A stretch of 41,329 nucleotides of DNA from Parabacteroides goldsteinii (GTDB taxonomy: Bacteria > Bacteroidota > Bacteroidia > Bacteroidales > Tannerellaceae), in assembly GCF_015550595.1 (NCBI RefSeq), contig NZ_JADNBB010000041.1:1-41329 (forward strand). The letters run 5' to 3'. A model generated the notes under the pieces. The model saw only the letters and a list, made by a program, of their open reading frames with translations, was not told where the DNA came from and ran no database searches. The translations under genes were made by a program, and so were the position numbers. Of this stretch, positions 1 through 7,244 are shown piece by piece (the first letter of the stretch is position 1; each line of letters opens with the position of its first letter).

Positions 1-53
1 CCCAACCACGTCGATGGTACTGCGTAAAAGTGGGAGAGTAGATAACCGCCGTT
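1..53 (+). rRNA. rrf: 5S ribosomal RNA, 3' end only
   Basis: The first ~53 bases carry the conserved 3' half of Bacteroidetes 5S rRNA: the GATGGTACTGCG loop followed by GTGGGAGAGTAG and a CCGCCG closing strand. The 5' part lies outside the window, so this is the tail of an rRNA operon that runs into the window on the + strand. The exact 3' end is uncertain by a few bases. A terminator hairpin follows at 82-113. Confidence 0.9.
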
Positions 54-81
54 TTTGTCAGGTCGAAAGACTGAATGGTAG

Positions 82-116
82 AAAGGAGTTAGTTCGTAAG
101 AACTGACTCCTTTTCT
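82..116 (+). terminator. Rho-independent terminator of the rRNA operon
   Basis: A 14-bp stem (82-95 pairing with 100-113, one G-T wobble) encloses a GTAA tetraloop and runs into TTTTCT. It lies about 30 bases after the 5S gene, as expected for the end of an rrn operon, and separates it from the efflux operon. Confidence 0.85.
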
Positions 117-379
117 GGTTTTATGACTATCCACAAATACATTATTTGTTTTTGATTTATATTAATTTTGTGGACTTAGCAACAACTATTTGTGGAATAA
201 TTCTACGAAAGTATTCTTTATCAAAGATGCAGTTCTATCATGTAATAGGTTTATATCGTTAATATTTAATAGTATAGCGTTTTTTAACAGATCGTATTGA
301 ACAATGGTACGATTATTTCATTCTTACAATAGAGAGATAGAACAATAGAAAATTTAAATGTCATTTATAGATATTAGTA
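117..379 (+). promoter_or_regulatory. Leader region of the efflux operon with TTTGTGGA repeats
   Basis: No gene is seen here. TTTGTGGA occurs at 167-174 and 189-196 (22 bp apart), and its inverse TCCACAAA at 130-137. The outer pair extends to a perfect 10-bp inverted repeat, TCCACAAATA (130-139) with TATTTGTGGA (187-196). A TAATTTTG -7-like box (163-170) overlaps the first direct copy, but no well-spaced -33 TTG was found. A second small inverted repeat, ATCGTA/TACGAT, lies at 291-296 and 308-313. Repressor binding is an inference: no regulator gene lies beside the pump. Confidence 0.4.
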
Positions 380-1546
380 ATGGTAGGAGAAAGATTAGTA
401 AAAGGAAGTATCGTATTAGTCGCCCTTTTAATGCTGGCAACAGGTTGTCGTAAAAAAGAAGAACTGTTGCGTCCCCTTGTCATTGTAGACAAGCCTCAGA
501 AAGAAGATGTGCAAATATTTGGTGAATACGTAGGACGTATCCGTGCTGCGAGTTATGTAGAGATACATGCCCGTGTGGAAGGTTACCTCGAAAAGATGTT
601 ATTCGTAGAAGGTAAACAGGTTAAGCAGAACGAGCCTCTGTTTATAATCAATTCTGCACTTTATAAGGCACGTGTAGAAAAAGCAAGAGCACAGTTGAAG
701 AAGAATGAAGCACAGGCGGCAAAAGCCAAAAGAGATGTGGAACGTTTGCAGCCCTTGTATGAACAACATGCCGCCAGTCAGTTGGATCTCGATAACGCAT
801 TGGCTTCCCTGGATGATTCAGAAGCTAATATAGCAATGAGTAGAGCTGACCTCGATCAGGCACAACTGGAACTCGGTTATACAACTGTAACTTCCCCGAT
901 CGCCGGATATATCAGTGAACGTTTTGTCGATGTCGGTGCCTTGGTGGGGCCCGGTGTTAATTCAAAACTGGCTGCTGTTGTAAAAAGCGATACGGTATTG
1001 GTTGACTTTAAAATGACAGCACTGGATTATTTGCGTGCTGAGCGTCGTAATATTAAATTTGGTGAGCAGGATACAACCCGTTCCTGGCAACCGACCGTCA
1101 CTGTAACCCTTGCCGATAATTCTGAATATCCGGTAAAAGGAATTGTTGATTTCGCCGATCCGATCGTTGATCCACAAACAGGAACTTTCGGTGTACGTGC
1201 AGAATTAGCTAATCCGAATCAGAAATTACTTCCTGGACAGTTTACCCGTGTAAAACTATTATTAGATGTGCGTGAACGTGCAATCGTTGTTCCCCGGAAA
1301 GCTATCTCTATTGAACAGGGCGGTGTCTTTATTTATATTATCCGTCGTGACAATGTAGCGGAGAAACGTTTTGTACAGACAGGGCCGGAAATAGGAAATA
1401 ATATTGTTATCGAGCGTGGTCTTGGTGAAAATGAATCCGTCGTTGTAGAAGGTTATCATAAGTTAGTTCCCGGTATGTTGGTTCGTCCGGTTCAGGTTGG
1501 TGATGATAAAGCAGTCGAAGCATATAGAGAGGAGGCAGGAGAATGA
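380..1546 (+). CDS. RND efflux periplasmic adaptor (membrane fusion) lipoprotein, AcrA/MexA family
   Basis: This 388-residue adaptor should bridge the inner-membrane permease and the outer-membrane factor of a tripartite drug or solute pump. The N-terminus is a lipoprotein signal with lipobox LATGC, giving Cys23 as the lipidated first mature residue. It is followed by the barrel-sandwich half (RIRAASYVEIHARVEGYLEK), an alpha-helical hairpin at about residues 95-170, the second lipoyl half (TVTSPIAGYISERFV) and beta-barrel/membrane-proximal domains. The length is normal for the family. ATG 380 was chosen because it gives the signal peptide directly; no in-frame start lies closely upstream. Its stop overlaps the next start (ATGA, 1543-1546), so translation is probably coupled. 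Substrate cannot be inferred. Confidence 0.93.
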   Translation: MVGERLVKGSIVLVALLMLATGCRKKEELLRPLVIVDKPQKEDVQIFGEYVGRIRAASYVEIHARVEGYLEKMLFVEGKQVKQNEPLFIINSALYKARVEKARAQLKKNEAQAAKAKRDVERLQPLYEQHAASQLDLDNALASLDDSEANIAMSRADLDQAQLELGYTTVTSPIAGYISERFVDVGALVGPGVNSKLAAVVKSDTVLVDFKMTALDYLRAERRNIKFGEQDTTRSWQPTVTVTLADNSEYPVKGIVDFADPIVDPQTGTFGVRAELANPNQKLLPGQFTRVKLLLDVRERAIVVPRKAISIEQGGVFIYIIRRDNVAEKRFVQTGPEIGNNIVIERGLGENESVVVEGYHKLVPGMLVRPVQVGDDKAVEAYREEAGE

Positions 1547-4500
1547 AACCGGGATTTTTTATAGATCGTCCCGTATTCTCGACTGTACTTTCTTTATTAA
1601 TTGTTATAGTCGGGATTATCGGATTGATGTTGTTGCCGGTGGATCAGTATCCGCAGATCACGCCACCGGTTGTGAAGATTAGTGCCTCTTATCCGGGTGC
1701 CAGTGCCTTAACGGTGTCGCAGGCTGTCGCTACACCGATCGAACAGGAATTGAACGGTACTCCGGGTATGATCTATATGCAGAGTAGCAGTAGTAATTCC
1801 GGTGGTTTGACTATTACGGTCACTTTCGATGTGTCGGCAGATGCTGACCTGGCTGCCGTAGAAATACAGAATCGTGTGAAACTGGCGGAGTCGCGTCTTC
1901 CGTCCGATGTCGTACAAAACGGTATCACGGTGGAGAAGCAATCCGCCAGTCAGTTGATGACATTAAGTTTGAGTTCGGATGATCCTCGCTTTGACGAAAT
2001 CTACCTGAGTAACTTTGCTACGATCAATGTGCTCGATGTTCTTCGCCGCATTCCGGGAGTGGGACGTGTGTCGAATATCGGTAGCCGTTATTATGGTATG
2101 CAGATATGGGTATATCCCGATCGTCTAGCCAATATGGGATTGACGGTGAAAGATATCCAGAATGCCTTGAAAGAACAAAACAGCGAATCGGCAGCCGGTG
2201 AGTTAGGAAAACAACCCGTTATCGATGTCGATGTCACTATACCTATTACGGCCCGTGGCCGTCTTTCGACGGTGAAGGAGTTTGAGGATATTGTCGTTCG
2301 TGCTAACCAGGACGGTTCTATCGTCCGTTTGCGTGATGTTGCCCGTATCTCATTGGAAGCCTCTTCCTATTCTACCGAAAGTGGAATAAATGGAGAGAAT
2401 GCTGCTATCCTCGGTATTTATATGTTGCCGGGAGCTAATGCGCTGGAAGTCGCTGCGAACGTGAAGGAAGCGATGAAAGAGATCAGCCAGAACTTCCCGG
2501 AAGGGCTGGAATATAAATTCCCGTTTGATATGACGGAATATATTTCACAATCTATCCATGAAGTTTATAAGACATTGTTTGAAGCTTTGTTCCTGGTTGT
2601 ATTGGTTGTGTTCCTGTCATTGCAGAACTGGCGAGCCGCTTTGATCCCGACTATTGCCGTACCTATTTCTTTGATCGGTACATTCGGATTCATGTTGATC
2701 ATGGGATTCTCATTGAATATGCTGACCTTGTTGGGATTGATCCTGGCTATCGGTATTGTGGTGGATGATGCCATTGTAGTTGTGGAAAATGTGGAGCGCG
2801 TAATGCATGAGGAAAAACTGACACCCCGCGAAGCTACCCATAAGGCAATGCATGAGTTGACCGGCGCCTTGATTGCAACTTCAATGGTACTGGCTGCCGT
2901 ATTCGTCCCTGTAAGTTTCCTGAGCGGGATTACCGGTGCGTTATATCGCCAGTTCTCTATAACGATTGTCGTTTCAGTATTACTCTCAACGGTAGTCGCT
3001 TTGACATTGAGCCCTGCAATGTGTGCCTTGATCCTACGTCCGACAACCGGAAAGAAGAACTTCGTGTTCCGTAAAATCAATATCTGGTTACATAAAGGAA
3101 ATAATAAATATATCCATTTATTGTCGAAGGCTATCGGGAATCCCAAACGGATACTGGCAGGCTTCGGTATGGTACTTGTTTTTATCTTTGTACTGAACCG
3201 TTTCATTCCGACCAGTTTTATACCTGAGGAAGACCAGGGTTTTTTTACTGTGGAATTGGTAATGCCCGAAGGAGCAACCCTTGAACGTACCCGTAAGGTG
3301 ACCGACCGTGCTATCGAGTTTTTGGAGAAACAACCGGCTGTGGCCTATGTGCAAAACGTAACCGGTAGCAGTACCCGTGTGGGAACGTCACAAAGCCGTT
3401 CTACCCTTACCGTTATCCTGAAACCCTGGGAAGAGCGTAAGTCTTCCGGTATGGGAGTCGAAAATGTAATGGAAGTTGCCCGTAAGGAATTTGAATATTA
3501 TCCGGAGATATTAGCTTATCTGAACCGTCCGCCTGTTATTCCCGGACTGGGAGAAAGCGGAGGCTTGGAAATGCAGCTGGAAGCTCGTGGAGAAGCCAGT
3601 TGGGAAAATCTGGTAAGTGCAACCGATACTTTTATGCTGTATGCATCGAAAGCTCCGGAACTGACCGGTGTGTCTTCGGCTTTGCAACCGCAGATCCCTC
3701 AGTTATATTTTGATGTGGATCGCGACCGCGCTAAATTCCTGGGTATTCCGCTGACCGATATCTTTTCGACGATGAAAGCTTATCTGGGATCGGTATATGT
3801 GAATGACTTCAATATGTTCAATCGTATATATAAGGTCTATATTCAGGCGGAAGCACCTTACCGTGCGACTCCGGAAAGTCTGGGATTATTCTTTGTAAGA
3901 GCACAGAATGGTTCGATGGTTCCTTTGACCGCGTTAGGTACGACAAGTTATACAACCGGGCCCGGTACGATCAAGAAGTTCAATATGTTCTCTACGGCTG
4001 CGATCAGTGCCGTGGCTGCACCCGGATACAGTTCCGGAGAAGCGATGGCAGCTATGCAACAGATCGCCCGCGAACATCTGCCGGATAATATCGGTGTGGA
4101 ATGGAGTGGATTGTCTTATCAGGAAAAGAAAGCCGGAGGACAGACCGGTATGGTGCTTGCACTTGTATTCCTGTTCGTTTTCCTTTTCCTGGCTGCACAG
4201 TATGAAAGTTGGATTGTACCGATTGCTGTATTGTTGTCGTTGCCGGTTGCTGCCTTGGGAGCTTATCTGGGGATTTGGGCTACCGGACTGCATAACGATA
4301 TCTATTTCCAGATCGGGCTTGTTACCCTGATAGGTCTGGCGGCAAAGAATGCGATCCTGATCGTAGAGTTTGCCAAGGTGCAGGTGGATGCAGGTGTCGA
4401 TGTCATCAAAGCGGCCATTCATGCAGCCCAGATGCGTTTCCGTCCCATTTTGATGACTTCCCTGGCTTTTGTATTGGGAATGCTTCCAATGGTATTGGCC

Positions 4501-6075
4501 AGCGGACCGGGTTCCGCTTCCCGTCATAGTCTCGGAACCGGAGTGTTCTTTGGTATGCTGGTGGTTATAACCGTGGGGATTGTGCTGGTACCGTTCTTCT
4601 TTGTTTTTATCTATAAGGTAAAAAAGGTATTGAGAATGGAGCGTGTCAGCCAGTTTCTCCCGAAAGAGAAATTTTTCCGAAAGAGAAAGCTGTTCCTTTT
4701 TATTGCGGTTGCGACGGTTGCGTTGGTTTCGCTTTCTTCCTGTAAGTTGGGAGAGAAGTATGCCCGTCCGGACTTGAATCTTCCGGTTCGGTTCGAAGGA
4801 GAATCGGATACTCTTTCCGTAGAGAACATTCCCTGGGAAAGTCTGTATGCCGATACAACTTTGCAGCGGTTGATAACAACAGCCTTGGAAAATAATAAAG
4901 ATATGAAGATCGCAGCAGCCAGGATCAAAGAGATGATGGCAGCCAAACGCATCACTTTTGCCGAACAGTTCCCTGAAATCGGAGCGCGTATTTACGGACA
5001 GAAGGAGCGTTTGAACTATGGCGGTGATAATCCGAAACCCGATCCGGAATATGGGGCGAAGCTGACCCTCTCATGGGAACTCGACTTATGGGGAAACCTG
5101 CGTTGGGCGAATGAAGCCGGTATTGCAGCCTACCTGCAATCGGTAGAGGCCCGGCGTAGCCTCCAACTGACTTTAGTGGCGGAAGTGGCCGCTGCTTATT
5201 ATGAATTGTGTGCTCTCGACCGGCAGTTGAATATTGTTCGTCAGACGTTGGAGGCCCGCCATGAAGGAGTTCGTTTGGCGAAACTTCGCTTTGAAGGTGG
5301 TCTGACATCTGAAACATCTTATAACCAGGCATTGGTAGAGTTGGCCCGTACAGAAACGCTTGTCCCCTCGCTGGAACGTCAGGTCAGGATAAAAGAAAAC
5401 GATATTTCCCTTTTGTTGGGAGAATATCCCGGCTATATACCCCGTGGATTGTCTCTCGGCCAACAACGTCTGCCCGATGCATTGCCGGTAGGATTACCCT
5501 CTGCTTTGTTGGAGCGTCGTCCCGATATGCGGCAGGCCGAATTGAAACTGCGTGAAGCCAATGCCAAGGTAGGAGTTGCCTATACCGACCTGTTCCCGAA
5601 AATCAGTCTGACAGGTAACTTTGGTCTTGAAAGTGAAGAATTAGGCGACCTGTTGAAGAGTCCGGCCTGGTTCCTGGCGGGCGACCTGCTTCAACCGCTT
5701 TTTGCAATGGGAAAGAACAAGGCAAAGCTGAAAGTCTCGAAAGCCCGTTACGAACAGGAAGTTTACAGTTATCAGAAGAGTGTGATCGGTGCCTTTAAAG
5801 AGGTGAACGATGCTATTGTCACGATCCGCAAAGCAAAAGAGATTCGCTTCTCTCAGGAGCGGTTGGAGTCTGCGTCTGCTAAATACGTTAAGCTGGCAGA
5901 ACTGCAATATATCAATGGAGTAACCAATTATATCGACGTATTGGATGCACAGCGTGGATATCTGGATGCCCAGATCAGCTTGAATAATGCCGTATTGAAT
6001 GAACTGCTGGCGGTAGTTTATCTCTATAAGGCTTTGGGTGGAGGATATACAATTTCTTCGGAGGATATGCACTAA
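1543..6075 (+). CDS. Fused HAE1-type RND permease and OprM/NodT-type outer-membrane factor
   Basis: The 1510-residue frame holds two proteins normally encoded separately. Residues 1-1031 are a full-length HAE1 RND permease (AcrB is 1049). The TM4 proton-relay pair Asp408/Asp409 lies in IVVDDAIVVVENV, Lys935 in LAAKNAILIVEF, and the protein ends with the usual TM12. Residues 1032-1510 are an outer-membrane efflux protein. A basic stretch (KEKFFRKRK) and a hydrophobic segment end in an internal lipobox LSSC (Cys1067), followed by ~444 residues with the OMF ending (IDVLDAQR, VVYLYKALGGG). An in-frame ATG at 4636 (Met1032) could start a separate OMF. No stop or frameshift lies between the halves. 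Cleavage at Cys1067 by signal peptidase II is an inference. Confidence 0.93.
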   Translation: MKPGFFIDRPVFSTVLSLLIVIVGIIGLMLLPVDQYPQITPPVVKISASYPGASALTVSQAVATPIEQELNGTPGMIYMQSSSSNSGGLTITVTFDVSADADLAAVEIQNRVKLAESRLPSDVVQNGITVEKQSASQLMTLSLSSDDPRFDEIYLSNFATINVLDVLRRIPGVGRVSNIGSRYYGMQIWVYPDRLANMGLTVKDIQNALKEQNSESAAGELGKQPVIDVDVTIPITARGRLSTVKEFEDIVVRANQDGSIVRLRDVARISLEASSYSTESGINGENAAILGIYMLPGANALEVAANVKEAMKEISQNFPEGLEYKFPFDMTEYISQSIHEVYKTLFEALFLVVLVVFLSLQNWRAALIPTIAVPISLIGTFGFMLIMGFSLNMLTLLGLILAIGIVVDDAIVVVENVERVMHEEKLTPREATHKAMHELTGALIATSMVLAAVFVPVSFLSGITGALYRQFSITIVVSVLLSTVVALTLSPAMCALILRPTTGKKNFVFRKINIWLHKGNNKYIHLLSKAIGNPKRILAGFGMVLVFIFVLNRFIPTSFIPEEDQGFFTVELVMPEGATLERTRKVTDRAIEFLEKQPAVAYVQNVTGSSTRVGTSQSRSTLTVILKPWEERKSSGMGVENVMEVARKEFEYYPEILAYLNRPPVIPGLGESGGLEMQLEARGEASWENLVSATDTFMLYASKAPELTGVSSALQPQIPQLYFDVDRDRAKFLGIPLTDIFSTMKAYLGSVYVNDFNMFNRIYKVYIQAEAPYRATPESLGLFFVRAQNGSMVPLTALGTTSYTTGPGTIKKFNMFSTAAISAVAAPGYSSGEAMAAMQQIAREHLPDNIGVEWSGLSYQEKKAGGQTGMVLALVFLFVFLFLAAQYESWIVPIAVLLSLPVAALGAYLGIWATGLHNDIYFQIGLVTLIGLAAKNAILIVEFAKVQVDAGVDVIKAAIHAAQMRFRPILMTSLAFVLGMLPMVLASGPGSASRHSLGTGVFFGMLVVITVGIVLVPFFFVFIYKVKKVLRMERVSQFLPKEKFFRKRKLFLFIAVATVALVSLSSCKLGEKYARPDLNLPVRFEGESDTLSVENIPWESLYADTTLQRLITTALENNKDMKIAAARIKEMMAAKRITFAEQFPEIGARIYGQKERLNYGGDNPKPDPEYGAKLTLSWELDLWGNLRWANEAGIAAYLQSVEARRSLQLTLVAEVAAAYYELCALDRQLNIVRQTLEARHEGVRLAKLRFEGGLTSETSYNQALVELARTETLVPSLERQVRIKENDISLLLGEYPGYIPRGLSLGQQRLPDALPVGLPSALLERRPDMRQAELKLREANAKVGVAYTDLFPKISLTGNFGLESEELGDLLKSPAWFLAGDLLQPLFAMGKNKAKLKVSKARYEQEVYSYQKSVIGAFKEVNDAIVTIRKAKEIRFSQERLESASAKYVKLAELQYINGVTNYIDVLDAQRGYLDAQISLNNAVLNELLAVVYLYKALGGGYTISSEDMH

Positions 6076-6091
6076 GGCCTGTTTGTCCGGG

Positions 6092-6146
6092 AAACGATCG
6101 TTTTGCAACCGGCCGGGACCCTGGTGGTATCGAAAACGATCGTTTT
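6092..6146. promoter_or_regulatory. Twin palindromes upstream of metA, possible operator pair
   Basis: Two copies of a self-complementary motif lie between the efflux operon and metA: AAACGATCGTTT at 6092-6103 and AAAACGATCGTTTT at 6133-6146. Their centres are 42 bp apart, almost exactly four helical turns, so both sites face the same side of the DNA. They are 5' to the metA -7 box. I saw no third copy in the window. Binding by a dimeric repressor is an inference. Confidence 0.45.
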
Positions 6147-6212
6147 GATTGCCCCGTTGCCCTATTGGCATATTATTTACTGTTGTATAAACGTCAACTC
6201 TCAACTTATTCC

Positions 6213-6220
6213 TATCTTTG
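6213..6220 (+). promoter_or_regulatory. Probable -7 box for metA
   Basis: TATCTTTG fits the Bacteroidetes TAnnTTTG -7 consensus and lies 32 bases before the metA start. No clear TTG -33 element is seen at the right spacing, so the promoter may need activation. Confidence 0.45.
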
Positions 6221-6252
6221 TATTTCTAAAAACAATAAAGACAGGAATCGCG

Positions 6253-7185
6253 ATGCCATTAAATTTACAAAAGAATTTACCCGCTATTGAGCTTCTTAAA
6301 AAGGAACACATCTTTGTGATGGATTCCTTACGGGCTTCGGAACAGGATATCCGCCCTCTACGTGTGGTGGTATTAAACCTGATGCCGTTGAAGATAACGA
6401 CGGAGACCGATCTGATCCGTCTGTTGAGTAATACACCTTTGCAGGTTGAGCTTGACTTTATGAAAATAAAGGGCCATACTCCAAAGAATACTCCGATCGA
6501 ACACATGCAGGAGTTTTATAAGGACTTCGACGAAATAGGGAAAGATTATTACGACGGCATGATCATTACCGGTGCGCCGGTAGAGCAGATGCCTTTTGAG
6601 GAAGTGAGTTACTGGGAGGAAGTGACTACGATCTTCGACTGGGCACGTACGCATGTGACTTCTACATTATATATATGCTGGGCGGCACAGGCAGGGTTGT
6701 ATCATTTCTATGGTGTACCCAAATATGATTTGCCGGCGAAGATGTTCGGTGTTTTCCGTCATACGTTGCGGGAGCCTTCTTTACAGATATTCCGTGGATT
6801 CGATGATGAGTTTTATGTACCTCACAGTCGTCATACGGAGATCCGCCGTGAAGATATCCGTAAGGTGCCGGAGCTGACGTTGCTTTCCGAAAGTGAAGAG
6901 TCGGGTGTTTACATGGCAATGTCGCGTGGAGGGCGTGAATTTTATATCACCGGACATTCGGAATATTCGCCTTATACATTGAGCGATGAATATATCCGCG
7001 ACTTGAATAAGGGTCTTCCTATTTCGGTACCTCACAACTATTATCGTAATAATGATCCGGCCCAGGGCCCGGTTGTCCGTTGGCGTGGCCATGCCAACCT
7101 GCTCTTTACGAACTGGCTGAATTATTACGTTTATCAGGAAACCCCATTCAATATCGAAGATATCAAGAATCTGGGCAGCCTGTAA
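6253..7185 (+). CDS. metA: Homoserine O-acyltransferase MetA, predicted to use acetyl-CoA
   Basis: This 310-residue enzyme activates homoserine by O-acylation, the first committed step from homoserine to methionine, in the cytoplasm. The glutamine-amidotransferase-like fold shows nucleophile Cys142 (YICWAAQAG) and the His235/Glu237 pair (GHSEY). Residue 111 is Glu (TGAPVEQM). In this family Glu at 111 is associated with acetyl-CoA use and Gly with succinyl-CoA, so acetylation is predicted despite the usual succinyltransferase name. The frame is open back to 6103, but ATG 6253 gives the family N-terminus ([11 protein letters not shown]) and normal length; the 50-residue extension has no family match and would cover the -7 box. 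It stands alone between efflux and U32 genes. Confidence 0.95.
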   Translation: MPLNLQKNLPAIELLKKEHIFVMDSLRASEQDIRPLRVVVLNLMPLKITTETDLIRLLSNTPLQVELDFMKIKGHTPKNTPIEHMQEFYKDFDEIGKDYYDGMIITGAPVEQMPFEEVSYWEEVTTIFDWARTHVTSTLYICWAAQAGLYHFYGVPKYDLPAKMFGVFRHTLREPSLQIFRGFDDEFYVPHSRHTEIRREDIRKVPELTLLSESEESGVYMAMSRGGREFYITGHSEYSPYTLSDEYIRDLNKGLPISVPHNYYRNNDPAQGPVVRWRGHANLLFTNWLNYYVYQETPFNIEDIKNLGSL

Positions 7186-7205
7186 GGGCGGTTCGCGAAC
7201 CGCCC
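7186..7205. repeat. 20-bp perfect palindrome directly after metA
   Basis: GGGCGGTTCGCGAACCGCCC begins one base after the metA stop and is self-complementary over its full length; CTACGG follows. It is much richer in GC than its surroundings. No T-tract follows, so it is not a standard terminator. It resembles the short GC-rich palindromes dispersed between genes in many genomes (REP-like), but only one copy is in this window. Confidence 0.55.
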
Positions 7206-7244
7206 CTACGGTCGCACCAATCAAATAACAACCAATAACAATAT

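Noticed and set aside
2565-3206. 213-codon open frame opposite the RND permease
   Set aside because: Antisense to a conserved transmembrane region of the permease; composition is Ser/Thr/Asn-rich as expected for a shadow.
6103-6252. 50-residue N-terminal extension of MetA
   Set aside because: The extension has no family similarity, would cover the -7 box at 6213, and the ATG at 6253 gives exact standard residue numbering.
6076-6252. SAM riboswitch upstream of metA
   Set aside because: I could not find a matching multi-helix core; the prominent structure is two separate palindromes better explained as protein sites.
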